64,000 bases of DNA, from NCBI RefSeq assembly GCF_033118175.1, contig NC_083681.1, positions 18,494,001 through 18,558,000 of the forward strand, read 5' to 3'. Below the pieces are notes generated by a model. That model searched no databases. It was not told the origin of the DNA and was given only the letters and a program-made list of their open reading frames with translations. A program made the translations under genes and the position numbers. Source of the stretch: Dama dama (Eukaryota > Chordata > Mammalia > Artiodactyla > Cervidae). Positions 11,431 through 23,254 of the stretch are shown here, in pieces (the stretch's first letter is position 1; each line of letters opens with the position of its first letter).

Positions 11431-12176
11431 ATCTCCCATCCTAATTACATCTGAGGAACCCCAAGTATTAAAAACTGTGGGGGACCAATCAGTCGATTTC
11501 CTTTTGGACACTGAGGCAACGTTCTTTGTGCTCACTGAAGCCCCTGATCCGCTTTGCTCCTGATCTACTACCATAATGGGCTCTCTGGTTGAGGCAAATG
11601 CTATTATTTCAGTCATCCTTTAAGCTGCAACTGGGCATTTGTGCTGTTTTCTCAAGAGTTCTCATTGTGCCAGAGTCTCCCTCACCCTTTCAGGGGAGGA
11701 ATATACTGAGCAAGGTCCAGGCCTCTGTTTTCATGTATATGAAATTCACTCTTTTTCTCCCATTAATTGAACAAAATGTAAATTCTAGAGTGTCAGCTGA
11801 TGGAAAAACTGGGTCGAGCACAAATGCTGTTCCTGTCATTATCAAGCTCAAAGACCGTCACCTATTTCTGCATCAAAAGCAGTATCCATTAAAGCAAGGT
11901 CAAGGAGGGGTTAAAACCCATCATTAAAAATTTAAAGGAACTAGGGCTATTAATTCTCTGTAACAGTCCATGAGACACTCCTATTTGGGTGTAAAAAAGT
12001 CAAATAATAAATGGAGATTAGATCAAGATTTACAAATAATAAATGAGGCTGTGGTTCGTTTACACCCCATGGTGCCTAGTCACTATACTTTATTGTCTGA
12101 AATTCCTGAACAAGCCAAATATTTTTCAGTCATTGATTTAAGGGATGCTTTCTAGAATTAAACCTATAATAAACTA
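11431..12176 (+). pseudogene. ERV protease and N-terminal RT relic
   Basis: At 11501-11521 the codons read LLDTEAT, the retropepsin active-site region with Glu in place of the catalytic-loop Gly (DTG to DTE). From about 11880 to 12155 the RT fingers/palm begin, ending in VIDLRDAF at 12132-12155, whose first Asp is RT motif A. Stops and frameshifts lie between. Everything from motif A to the connection domain, including the YxDD box, is absent because the BovB at 12177 takes its place. Confidence 0.7.
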
Positions 12177-13819
12177 AAACCTTCCTCAGTTATCAATGCA
12201 AAGAAATGGAGGGAAACAATAGAATGGGAAAGACTAGCAATCTCTTCAAGAAAATTAGAGATACCAAGGGAACATATCAAGCAAAGATGGGCACAATAAA
12301 GGACAGAGATGGCATGGACCTAAAAGAAGCAGAACATATTAAGAAGAGGTGACAAGAATACACAGAACTATACAAAAAAACATCTTCATGAACCAGATAA
12401 CCACAGTGGTGTGATCACTCACCTAGAGGCAGACATCCTGGAATGTGCAGTCAAGTGGGCCTTAGGAAGTATCTACCAGCAAAGCTAGTGGAGGTGATGG
12501 AATTCCAGTTGAGCTCTTTCAAATCCTAAAAGATGATGCTGTGAAAGTGCCACACTCAGTATATCAGCAAATTTGGAAAACTCAGCAGTGACCACAGGAC
12601 TGGAAAAGGCCAGTTTTCATTTCAACCCCAAAGAAAGGCAATGCCAAAAATGTTTAAACTACCACACAATTGCACTCATCTCACACGCTAGCAAAGTAAT
12701 GCTCAAAATTCTCCAAGCCAGGCTTCAACAGTACATGAACCATGAACTTCCTGATGTTCAAGCTGGATTTTAAAAAGGCAGAGGAACCAGAGATCAAATT
12801 GCCAACATCCGTCGGATCATTGAAAAGCAAGAGAGATCCAGAAAAACATCTGCTTCTGCTTTATTGACTATGCCAAAGCCTTTGACTGTGTGGATCACAG
12901 CAAACTGGAAAATCTTTAAGAGATGGGAATACCAGACCACCTGACCTGCATCCTGAGAAATCTGTATGCAGGTCAAGACAACAGTTAGAACAAGACATGG
13001 GACAACGGACTGGTTCCAAATTGGGAAAGGAGTACATCAAGGCTGTATATTGTCACCCTGCTTACTTAACTTCTTTGAAGAGTATATCATGAGAAATGCT
13101 GGGCTGGATGAAGCACAAGCTGGAATCCAGGTTTCTGGGAGAAATATCAATAACTTCAGATATGCAGATGATACCACCTTTAAGGCAGAAAGTGAAAAAT
13201 TAAAGAGCCTCTTGATGAAAGTGAAAGAGGAGAGTGAAAAAGTTGGCTTAAAACTCAACATTCAGAAAACTAATATCATGGTATCTTGTCCCATCACTTC
13301 ATTGCAAATAGATGGGGAAACAGTGGAAAGAGTGACAGACTTTATTTTGGGGGGCTCCAAAATCACTGCAGATGGTGACTGCAACCATGAAATTAAAGAT
13401 GCTTGCTCCTTGGAAGAAAAGTTATGATCAAACTAGAAAGCATATTAAGAAGAATAGACATTACTTTACCAACAAAGGTCTGTCTAGTCAAGGCTATGGT
13501 TTTTTCAGTAGTCATGTATGGGTATGAGAGTTGGACTACAAAGAAAGCTGAGCACTGAAGAACTGATGCTTTTGAACTGTCATGTTGGAGAAGACTCTTG
13601 AGAGTCCCTTGGACTACAAGGAGATCAAACCAGTCAATCCTAAAGGAAATCAGTCCTGAATATTCATCAGAAGGACTGATGCTGAAGCTGAAACTCCAAT
13701 ATTTTGGACACCTTATGTGAAGGACTGACTCACTGGAAAAGACTCTGATGGACAGGGAAGACTGGCATGCTGCAGTCCATGGGGTCACAGAGTTGGACAT
13801 GACTGAGCAACTGAACTGA
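12177..13819 (+). mobile_element. BovB (RTE) LINE, 5'-truncated, in ERV pol
   Basis: Sense BovB from the linker upstream of RT to the 3' tail 'gactgagcaactgaactga'. RT fingers, palm and C-terminal region are all present but broken by frameshifts and stops (open stretches at 12573-12773 and 12966-13427). The palm keeps 'KGVHQGCILSP' and 'RYADDTT'. BovB encodes an APE endonuclease plus RT and mobilises Bov SINEs. Only a weak possible target duplication (actaaaac / actaaacc) is seen, and several hundred bases of pol are missing at the site, so insertion was coupled to, or followed by, deletion. Confidence 0.9.
12966..13427 (+). pseudogene. BovB RT palm fragment
   Basis: 153-codon open stretch inside the BovB. 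It holds RT motif B-type 'GVHQGCILSPCLLNFFEEYI' and the catalytic 'RYADDTT' (motif C), then the 'GLKLNIQKT' thumb. It ends at a frameshift in 'DACSLEEKL'. N- and C-terminal parts lie in other frames, so no full protein is encoded. Confidence 0.8.
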
Positions 13820-14160
13820 TACTAAACCATCCTCTACTTACCATGACTTTAAGACGATTGAGAGGATTCTTGGGCATTACAGGCTATTGCTGCATTTGAT
13901 TTCTGGGTTACGGGGAACTTGCCCAGCCTTAATATAAACTTATAACTGAAACTCAACAGGTCAAGCCTGGTAAGTTTATCTGGTCATCAGAAACTCAAAG
14001 GGCTTTTAAGGCTCTTCAAACTGCTCTCCTGCAGGCTCCTGCTTTAAGCTTGCCCACAGGGTCAGGGTTTAATCTGTTTGCTACTGAAAGAAAAGGTATG
14101 GCCTGGGAGTGATGACACAACTGAGAGGGCCTCAACAACGTGTAGCTTATCTAATGAAGA
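13820..14160 (+). pseudogene. ERV pol relic (RT connection / RNase H side)
   Basis: Resumes the provirus after the BovB. Codons read LRRLRGFLGITGYC and, further on, 'RAFKALQTALLQAPALSLP', the conserved start of the connection region after the RT thumb in gammaretrovirus-like pol. Stops interrupt it. It ends at the inverted BovB at 14163. Confidence 0.7.
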
Positions 14161-14162
14161 AT

Positions 14163-15492
14163 TCAGTTCAGTTCAGTTCAGTTCAGTTCAGTCGCTCAGT
14201 CATGTCTGACTTTTTGCGACACCATGGACCACAGCACACCAGGCTTCCCTATCCATCACAAACTCCTGGAGTTTACTTAAACTCATGTCCACTGAGTCAG
14301 TGATGCCATCCAACCATCTTATCCTCTGTCTTCCCCTTCTCTTCCTGCCTTCAATCTTTCCCTGCATCAGGGTCTTTTCCAATGAGTCAGTTCTTCGCAT
14401 CAGGTGGCCAAAGTATTGGAGTTTCAGCTTCAACATCAGTCCTTCCAATGAATATTCAGGACTGATTTCCTTTAGGGTGGACTGATTGGATCTCCTTGCA
14501 GTCCACGGGACTCTCAAGAGTCTTTCCCAACACCAGAGTTCAAAAGCATGAATTCTTCGGTGCTCAGCTTTCTTTATGGTCCAACTCTCACACCCATACA
14601 TGACTACTGGAAAAACCATAGGCTTGACTAGACAGACCTTTGTTGGCAAAGTAGTGTCTCTGCTTTTTAATATGCTGTCTAGGTTGGTCATAACTTTCCT
14701 TCCAAGGAGTAAGCATATTTTAATTTCATGGTTGCAGTCACCATCTGCAGTGATTTTGGACTCCCCCAAAATAAAGTCTGTTACTGCTTCCACTGTTTAC
14801 CCATCTTTTTGCCATGAAGTGTTGGGACCAGATGCCATGATCTTAGTTTTTAATGTTGAGTTTTCACTCTCCTCTTTCACTTTCATCAAGAGGCTCTTTA
14901 GTTCTTCTTCGCCTTCTGCCATAAGGGTGGTGTCATCTCTGTATGAGGTTATAGATATTTATCCCAACAGTCTTGATTCCAGTTTTTGCTTCATCCAGCC
15001 AGGCATTTCCCATGATGTACTCTGCATATAGGTTAAATAAGCAGGGTAACCGTATACAACCCTGATGTACTCCTTTCCCAATTTGGAACCAGTTGGTTGT
15101 TTCACGTCCGGTTCTAACGATTGCTTCTTGACCTGCATACAGATTTCTCAGGAGGCAGGTAAGGTGGTTTGGTGTTCCCATCTCTTGAAGAATTTTCCAC
15201 AGTTTGTTGTGATCCACACAGTCAAAGGCCTTGGTGTAGTCAATGAAGCAGAAGTAGATGTTTTTCTGGAACTCTCTTGCTTTTTTGATGATACAATGGA
15301 TGTTGGCAATTTGATCTCTGGTTCCTCTGCCTTTTCTAAATCTAGCTTGAACAGCTGGAAGTTCTCAGTTCACGTACTGTTGAAACCTGGCTTAGAGAAC
15401 TTTGAGTGTTACTTTTTATCATGTGAGATGAGTGCTACTGAGAGGTAGTTTGAACATTCTTTTGCATTGCCTTCCTTTGGGATTGGAGTGAA
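14163..15492 (-). mobile_element. BovB LINE, 5'-truncated, inverted to the previous copy
   Basis: Begins on the plus strand with the antisense BovB tail, five repeats of 'ttcag', and runs to 'tttgggattggagtgaatct'. On the minus strand 14200-14793 is open for 197 codons and covers the BovB C-terminal domain (SKITADGDCNHEIK, MYGCESWTIKKAEHRR, WLDGITDSVDMSL). RT motifs lie upstream at 14933-15217 (KGVHQGCIRLPCLFNLYAEY). No clear target duplication was found. Confidence 0.88.
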
Positions 15493-15496
15493 TCTG

Positions 15497-15637
15497 CCAT
15501 TTTATATTAGAAAACTGTGGCTTAGGGAATTTAATTTACTTGTCACTTAACAAATTGCTAGTAAGTGTCTGATTCAGGATTAAAACTTAAGTCTAATTGT
15601 TGTCAAACCCATGTTTTCCCACTATGTTCTCTTCTGA
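15497..15637 (+). mobile_element. MIR SINE 3' half
   Basis: 'ccattttatattagaaaact' then 'gctagtaagtgtctgattca' and 'cccatgttttcccactatgt' follow the MIR order (…gaaactgaggctcagag…agctagtaagtgg…). Low identity, as expected for a pre-eutherian SINE. Confidence 0.65.
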
Positions 15638-16916
15638 GGAAGAAACTGTGGAAAGAATTCCTTTGGCATATCTTTAGGAAAAGGATATTGTGTCATTAGG
15701 AAGATTGTCTAGCCAAGATCCTATGATGATTCATATTTAGATCATGTTCCTTGAGAGTAAGGAAAGAGATCTGTAAGCAACTGGTTTTAGCATCTGAGAG
15801 TTGTAAAGAAAGTTCTCAGGGAAACCATCCAATGATATTGTTGGAAATCTCAGAGGTCACAGGGCTATTTATTCCTCTGCACAGCTAAAATTTCAACCCT
15901 TGCTAAAATTTTTGTTCTATTTCCAGCCATAATGAAGGTTAAAGCATTTATTATTAAGCAACTATAAAAAAGAGTGAGAGATTCAACAAACTTCTGATTC
16001 AAGCACCTCTGAGCCCACTCTTTTCAAGTAATTGTTCAATTATAAAGCCAAATATTAAATAGAGAGTCCTAGGCATCCAGTTAGGATGATGTGCCAACAT
16101 ACTTTCCAGTCCAAAAGAGAAACATGGTCATAAATATCCTCACAATCGCACAGTTTCAATTGTATAAATGTGGAATATTCAGAAGAACATTTGCCGATGT
16201 AATTGAATTACAAATAAAAAGCAATACTTATAAAAATATATGCCCTGTACAAAAAAGTAAAGGTCAGATACTATGGCATGATTTCTCTCAGAAGAGGTAA
16301 GCTTTCAATTCCACTCCATATATGAGTGATAATGTGGCTTTTACAGCTAAGTGTGAAGCATTAGGCTTGCTTTATCTTTTCATTGTAGATAGAAGGAATA
16401 TCTTATTATTGGGAGGATTGGTTTGTAGATTTACTGCAACCTGAGCTAAAAGTTCATATTAATCATCATGGTATCAGAATAAGCATATTTGGGAAACAGA
16501 AAACACCAGGAAAAGATGGAAAAGGGGGAAAACAGAACCAACTACAGAGATCTATAAGGAAAATATATTTTGTTATACACAACTTTCTTAGGAAGAGAAT
16601 GCTTTATGACTCAGGAGCTAACCATGAGTAATGTTAAATATCAAAGATATGATTTTTCATGAGATATTCAAAATGGACTGGTTCAAAACCATCATTAAGT
16701 TCCATGACATATGGTATCATATATAATGTGTTTCAGGTTGTTAATCTGTCAAATTACAAATGGTTCATTTCCAAAATCAAGGTGTGGTTGTTTCATCACA
16801 TGTATCAAAAATCAAATCTTACAAGTTTAGCTTTCCACTTTTTTGGTTAGTCAGCTATAGTCATTCTGACAGAATGGAGATGGAATCCGTTACTGACTGG
16901 GCCTGAAGGAGGAAGA
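15638..16916. other. No recognisable feature
   Basis: 1.3 kb of A/T-rich sequence. I see no gene, repeat family or RNA. The small open frames at 16091-16300 and 16659-16850 have no recognisable domain or homologue. Confidence 0.5.
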
Positions 16917-18882
16917 AGGTCAAGATGGTAGAGTAAGATGGTATAGAGATCACCTCCCTCTAAAAACACATGAAAAATACATCTACACATGAAATAATAC
17001 TCACAGAAAACTAACAGGAAACAGGCAGAAGGACTCCTACAAGGTTGTAAGCAAGATATACACATAATCAGGTAGAGTGGGAAGCAAAGCACTAGGTTGG
17101 GACATGTGCCCCGGGAGGGGACTCAGAAGAAAAGGGAGATCACATGGTAGATTCCCACTCTGGGGAGTGAGCTAGTCAAGCCACAGACTGAGAATCCCAG
17201 CCCTGGGATCCCACACAGAGGAGGCAAGCTCCCTGAGCTAATCAGGGAACCACTGGGGCAGATAGGCTGAAGAGGCCTAGACTCCACTCAGGAGTGGGCA
17301 GGTGCTAGATTTCCCATAGACAGGGCAAAAAGAGGTTTGCCTTAGCAGTTACTGCTTCCACCACATTCCCAGTCTGTGTGAAGTGAACATCCCAGTCCCA
17401 CTCACTCCATGCCACAGCTTGGCACTGGATCTGTGATGGTCAGGACCAGGGGAAACACTGGATCCAGAGACACAGAAGCAATGCGGGTGTGATCCAGGTA
17501 GGGTGGCAGTGGCCATTACTGGCACTTAAATGCACCACAGAAGAAGCCCACACTTCTGACAGAAGTGCCGCCAATTGAACTCCCACAACCTCCACACCAT
17601 ACTTGTCAGTTTCAGCCAAGCGAATGCTTCAGCACTGCCCACTCCATGACACAACCTAGCACTAGATCTCAGGTGGATGTAACAAAGGAAAAGATACCAC
17701 CACAGGCTGCACTTGAGCAGAGCCAAAAACACTTAAACAGGCAGCACCTCTGTAAGTGCACAAACCCCTTACATAAGCACCCTTCCTTTGGGGCAAAGTC
17801 CCAGGGAGGGGAGAAGGAAAAACATACACTTAAAGGGAACAGAGCCAGCTCAGGCTCAACCCTCAGGTCTTTCAGTTAAGCAACTTGGGAGCCAGTGATG
17901 ATGGCCACTGATTAGAGATGATGTCCCATGTCACACCCTGAGTAGTCTCTAGCTTCTCCAAAACCATCCACACTTCATACCAAGGTGATAGCAGTCAGCA
18001 GACATGAAAGAAATGACTGGTATCCACATCAAATCTTGCCCTCCCCCTCAAAGGCACTTGAGACACTCAGTCTACACAGGGACACTCCTACGTAAGAACA
18101 CTCCTTCAAAAGCACCATAGGTGGCTGTTTCATCTAAAACATCTAAAACTAAATACAATGAAAGGGCAGAGGAACTGTTCTCAATTGAAAGAGCAAGAGA
18201 AAGAAATAAACAATGAAAGAGAGTCTATTAGAAAATGAATTCAAAGTAACTGAATTAGGAAAGAAAATTAATCTAAGCACTGACTCATTTTAAAAAACAC
18301 CTAAAAAATATCAAGAAGATCCAGACAAAAATAGATAACTTAATATTTGAGATAAAAAGCACTCTAGAAGCAACGAACAGCAGACTAAATGACACAAAGA
18401 ATGCATAAGTAATGTGGAAGACAGAACAATAGAAATCACTCAATCACAACAGCAGACAGAAAGACAGATTTTAAAAAATGAAAGCAACATACAGATCTGT
18501 GGGATAACTTAAACCTTCCATATTCCCATTATAGAGATTTCATAAGTAGAAAGGAAAGAGAAAAAGATCCAAAATTTATTTAAAGAAATTGTGGTTGAAA
18601 ACTTCCTAAATGTAAAGAAAAAAATGGATAACTGGGTACAAGAAGCACAGGAGGTCCCAAACAAGATGAACCTAAATGGACCGAAACCAAAACGTGTCAC
18701 AGTTAAGATGGCAAAAGTTAGAGAATTCTAAAGGTATCAAGAGAAAGGCAGTCATATACAAGGGAATCTCAATAAAAGTATTATCTGATTGCTCTGTATA
18801 AACTTTACAGACCAAGAGAGAGTGGCATGATATATTCAAAGTGCTAAAAGGTAAAAACCTGCAACTAGGAAACTCTGCTTAT

Positions 18883-18992
18883 TCACTTCAGTCATGTCTG
18901 ACTCCTTGTGACCCTATGGACTGTAAGCCTCCAGGCTCCTCTGTCCATGGAATGCTTCAGGCAAGAATACTGAAATGGGTTGCCATGCCCTC
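18883..18992 (-). mobile_element. Bov-A-type SINE fragment in old L1M
   Basis: Antisense Bov-A unit ('cagtcatgtctgactccttg', 'caggcaagaatactgaaatg'). It interrupts old L1 sequence; flanking 'aggaaactctgc' and 'aggatactctac' look like a decayed target duplication. Confidence 0.7.
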
Positions 18993-20049
18993 CAGGAGGA
19001 TACTCTACCTAGCAAGATTATAATTTAGAATAGAGAGATAAAGAGCTTCTCAGACAAGCAAAAAAACTAAAAGAATTCATCAATATTAAACCTACCCTAA
19101 AAGAAACATTGAAGGTTTTTCTCTAAATATGAAAGAAGACTCTATAGGAAAGGAAAAATTCCAATAGGAAAGAAAAATATATAGTGAGAATACTGAAGAT
19201 CACTCAAATAAGAAAAATGTAAAAGCAACTATGGCTGTAATAAACAGCAAAGGAATAAGCATAATGATGTAAAATATGACATCAAAAACAAAATGAGGGT
19301 GAAAGGACTAAAAATAAAGATCTTTTAGAATGTATTTGAACTTAAAAGACTATCAGTGTAAATCAAGTACTATAATTACAGTTTGTCGTATATGAACCCC
19401 ATGGTAACCACAAATAAAAAATCTACAATAGAGGAACAAGATGGAGAAGTAGGTGGACATGGAGTACATCTCTCTCCACAGATACACCAGGAATATACCT
19501 TCAGAACACCAGCTGAGAGCGGACAGGAGGACCTGACCAGTGGAAAAGAATACATTGTACCATGCAAAACTCAGTAGGATGAAGGAACTAGGGGGGAAAA
19601 CAAGAATGTTAGTAAGACTGGACCTGCCCTCTGTGGGTGGGGGAACTAAAGCAGGAATCTGATCCCCATGTCATGGCAATTGTCTGAGTCAGAGGAGAAA
19701 CATTTAAGGCTGAGAGTGAAACAGCTGATCTGTGGCAGCCTAAATGGAATGAGAATCAGACAGTCCTTGCTGCAGCCATAAACACCCTGGACAGGAACCG
19801 CTGGTCCCCTGGAAGGTGCAGTAGCTGGGAACTGGAGTTTAGGGATTGTGGAGCAATCCCAGGGAGAGGGCTGCTGTTGACTGTGGAGAGATGGATCCAG
19901 GGGGTGTGAGGGAGGAGATCATGGTGGGAAATGCCGGTGGAGGAAAGCCAGGCAGGCATGGAAACAAGGCGATACTGCTGAGTCATGCATAGGGGGCGGA
20001 GCCATCACCATAGCCTCTCTCTCCCCACATGCCAGCAACTGGTAGCTGA

Positions 20050-20253
20050 ACAGTAGAGAGGCTGGCCCATCAAATGCCTCACACACTGAACCACAGAGTA
20101 GGCCCCACCTAGGGCGCCCCTTTAAATGCCTGATGAACCGATCTACAGAGTAGGACCCCAGCCAGGGGGGCCCCTCTATGTGCCTGATGCGCCAAACAAC
20201 AGAGAAGGACTGAGGGCAAGGGAGCCCTCTAAGTGCCTAAATGGGTGGAGCTA
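20050..20253 (+). repeat. Tandem repeat in L1 5'UTR, about 52 bp
   Basis: Units begin 'acagagtagg' at 20093 and 20145 and 'acagagaagg' at 20199, with spacings of 52 and 54 bases, and a shorter leading copy near 20050. Each contains a 'tgcctga/tgcctaa' segment. Such arrays in L1 5'UTRs can act as promoter modules; activity here is unknown. Confidence 0.6.
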
Positions 20254-20471
20254 TGGAGAAAAACTGGCCAGAGAGGCCTTCTGATCATCAGCTACAAGAG
20301 TCTCGAAAAAAACACTCTGATAGGGCCTCCTGCAGCAGAGGCAGTCCATGTCCCTACACACTAGGAGCCACCAGGGTCCCCACAAGCCAAGCAGCTGCTC
20401 CACCTTCATGCTCAACTCTCACTGGGGCAAAGCTGCCATAGACAAAAAAAAAGTATTGTGTCTACGCACGC

Positions 20472-20590
20472 AGGGTTGCTTCAGTCGTGTCCAACTCTTT
20501 GCGACCCTGTAGACTGTGGCCTGCCAGGCTTCTCTGTCAGGGAGGGAGGGTCTCCAGGCAAGAATACTGGTTGCCATCCCCTTCTAGAGC
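20472..20590 (-). mobile_element. Bov-A-type SINE fragment in L1 5'UTR
   Basis: Antisense Bov-A unit ('ttgcttcagtcgtgtccaac', 'ctccaggcaagaatactggt') inserted into the L1 leader, so it postdates that L1. Confidence 0.7.
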
Positions 20591-22379
20591 ACTACATTTC
20601 CTGCTGCCCTAGCTGCTAACTCCCCTGAGTACCTGGTGCTGCCAGAACCACTATGACCCAAGCAGTTGCACCACCTCCACACCTGGCCCTCACAGGGGCA
20701 AACCCAAGTCCTCCAGGGAAGACTCAGGAGCTAACCCCAGTAGACCCACATGTAGAGGTGGAAATAAAACCACAGTTGAAACCCAGGGCTAAGAATGAAG
20801 ACCCAAAACCTTCCCACTAGCTGTACAAGCTGCAGATTAAATCCACATAATCAACTAGGCAGACACTGTGTCTATGGAATATATAAAAGGACATTGAGAG
20901 CTCCCACAAAAGAAAATGCACTAGTTCTGATAGCTGTGGACATTGGAGGCAAGAACACACACACAGGAGTAGGACCAGACTAGAATCTGAGCTGCCCCCA
21001 CAGCAGGTCCAAGATCAGCACAGAGTTGGAGGGCATCCTAGGGAGGTGAGGGGGACTATGACTCCCAGCGAGGGAAAGGACTCTGACAGTAGTGACTCAA
21101 GAAAAACATTTATTATTCTTATGTTTTGACCTGTCCTGCAGATTCTTTTGGAATATTTCTTTCTTCTTCTTTTTACTCACCCCCCTACCCCCACTGTACT
21201 TGTCAATTTTATTGGCATTATGTAATCCAATTAAACTTTTCAGCATTTTTTCCCTCAGTCAAATTTTTTATTGTTGTTATAAACCTCTGCCTCTACTTTG
21301 GGCTTTTGCAGTTCTATGGAGTTTTCCTTCTCTCTCTTTGTCTCTCTTTTTAATTTTTTAAACCTATTATTATTTTTTTCTACATTTATTCCTTTGTTTG
21401 CTTTTCCTACTTACTGTTCTTTTCCCTTTGCAGTTAATCTTTAATGTATATAAATCTTCTTTATCTACCTCTATTTAACTTTGCATATCTCTTGTTTCTT
21501 TCCTTTCTCTCCTTTCTTTTCAACATATTTATTAGTTTTATTTTCATTGCTTTATTCCCCAATTGGCATCTTGCTTTAGCTTTGTTTTCAAGTTTGTGCT
21601 TTAGTTAATTTTGTTCTTAAATGATAAATATAATTTTTTATTCCCTTTGTTCACTGGGTCAATCTACTGTATTTTTGTTGGACGGTTTTTACTTTACTCA
21701 TGGGTGTATACATATATGTGTATATTCCATTATTTCAATTATTATTTGCCTGATTTTGTAACTGCCATTTGTCTGGGGTTCATCTTTGGTTTCTCGTTTT
21801 TGGATATTTGTTTTAATCTCACTTAATGCCATAACAAAGTACTTGTGGAATCTTTGTTCCTGACCAGAAATCAAGCTCTGAGCCTTTGGAGTGGAAGCAT
21901 TGACTCCAAGACCCTAGACTACCAGAGAACTAGCCATAGGGAGTGTCAAATAGTGAGAATTCCCACAAATGAAACCACTTGAATACAAGACCCAGCATCA
22001 CCCAACCACCAGTAGCACCCTGTGCAGGATGCCTCATCTACACAACAGCAACAACAAAAATACAAACCCAGTGATCAGCACACAGGATTACCACCTCACT
22101 CAACCTTGTCCAACAGAGGAAAAACAAGCAGGCAAACAAACAAAAACTCAGCACAAATCTCACCATACGTGAAGCTTACACAAACCACTGGATCAACCTT
22201 AGAAGGGCAGAAACCAAAAGGAAGAGAGAATTCAACCTTCTTCAAGGCAAGACTTCTACTTTCTCTGAAGCCTGGGAAAAGGAGAACTCAAACACAATAA
22301 GTTAAAAATACTGAAAAGGCAGAGAAACACTGCACAAATAAAGGAATAAACTAGAAACACAGAAGTCCAAATAAATGAA

Positions 22380-23200
22380 GAGGAAATAGGCAAACTACCT
22401 GAAAAAAATTCAGAATAATGATAGTAAAGATTATCAAAAAGTTTGAAAACAAAATGGAGAAAATGCAAGACAATTAACAAAGACCTAGAAGAATTAAATA
22501 GTACACATACAGAAACAAACAACACAATTGCTGAAATTAAAAATATTCTAGAAGGAATCAATAGCTGAATATTTGAAGTGGAAAAATGAATCAATGACCT
22601 GAAAACTAAAATGTTGGAAATAACTTCTGAAAAGCAGAATAAAGAAAGAAGAATGAAAAGAATGAGGCTAGTCTCAGAGACATCTGGGACAATATAAAAT
22701 GCACCAAAATTTGAATTATAGGAGTCCCAGAAGAAGAGAAAAAGAAAGGGTATGAGAAAATTTTTGAAGAGATTATAGTTGAAACTTTCCCCAACATGGA
22801 AAAGGAAAGAGTCAAACAGTCCAAGAGGCACAAAGAGTCCCATACAAGATAAACCCAAGGAAAAACATACCAAGACACATACTAGTCAAACTAATAAAAA
22901 CTAAACACAAATAAAGAATATTAAAAGCAGCAATGGAAAAGCAACAAGTAATATACAAGGGAAACCGTATATACTTAACAACTGATCTTTCAGCAGAAAC
23001 TCTGTAGGTCAGAAGGGAAGGGCAGAATATATTTAAAGTACTGGAAGGGAAAAATCCACAACCAATATTACTGTACCTGGCAAGGATCTCATTCAAAATT
23101 GATGGAGAAATAAAAAGCTTTTCAGACAGGCAAAAGTTAAGAGAATTCATCAGCATCAAACCAGTTTTACAATAAATGTTAAAGGGACTAATATAGTCAA
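22380..23200 (+). pseudogene. L1 ORF1 relic
   Basis: Starts in 'ctacctgaaaaaaattcaga' and runs through the coiled-coil and RRM regions of ORF1p, the RNA chaperone that coats L1 RNA. Stops occur early, for example in 'atcaatagctgaatatttga'. The C-terminal end ('aagagaattcatcagcatca') is recognisable. No long open frame remains in the sense direction. Confidence 0.7.
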
Positions 23201-23254
23201 GAAATAGAAGAGAAGAAAAAAGATTTACAAAATCAACCCCAAACAATTAAGAAA

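Larger units (their letters stand above)
8442..14160 (+). mobile_element. Decayed class I endogenous retrovirus, 3'-truncated
   Basis: A provirus in order: 5' LTR (8442-9064), proline-type primer binding site (9068-9085), splice donor (9104/9105), long leader, gag from 10509, protease relic near 11501, RT up to 12155, then a BovB insertion, then RT connection/RNase H-side sequence (13820-14160). Gammaretrovirus-like traits are the primer site, the Met-Gly gag start and the zinc-knuckle relic. Multiple stops and frameshifts break every gene. Integrase, env and the 3' LTR are missing; the sequence ends where an inverted BovB begins. The similar LTR at 34678-36189 has its own target duplication and is not the lost 3' LTR. 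Confidence 0.8.

Noticed and set aside
14161..14190. Short direct repeats resembling a CRISPR or satellite
   Set aside because: They are the (ttcag)n 3' tail of an antisense BovB.
22256..22873. 205-codon minus-strand open frame, hydrophobic
   Set aside because: It is the antisense of L1 ORF1; A-rich sense coding yields Phe/Ser/Leu-rich antisense frames that mimic membrane proteins.
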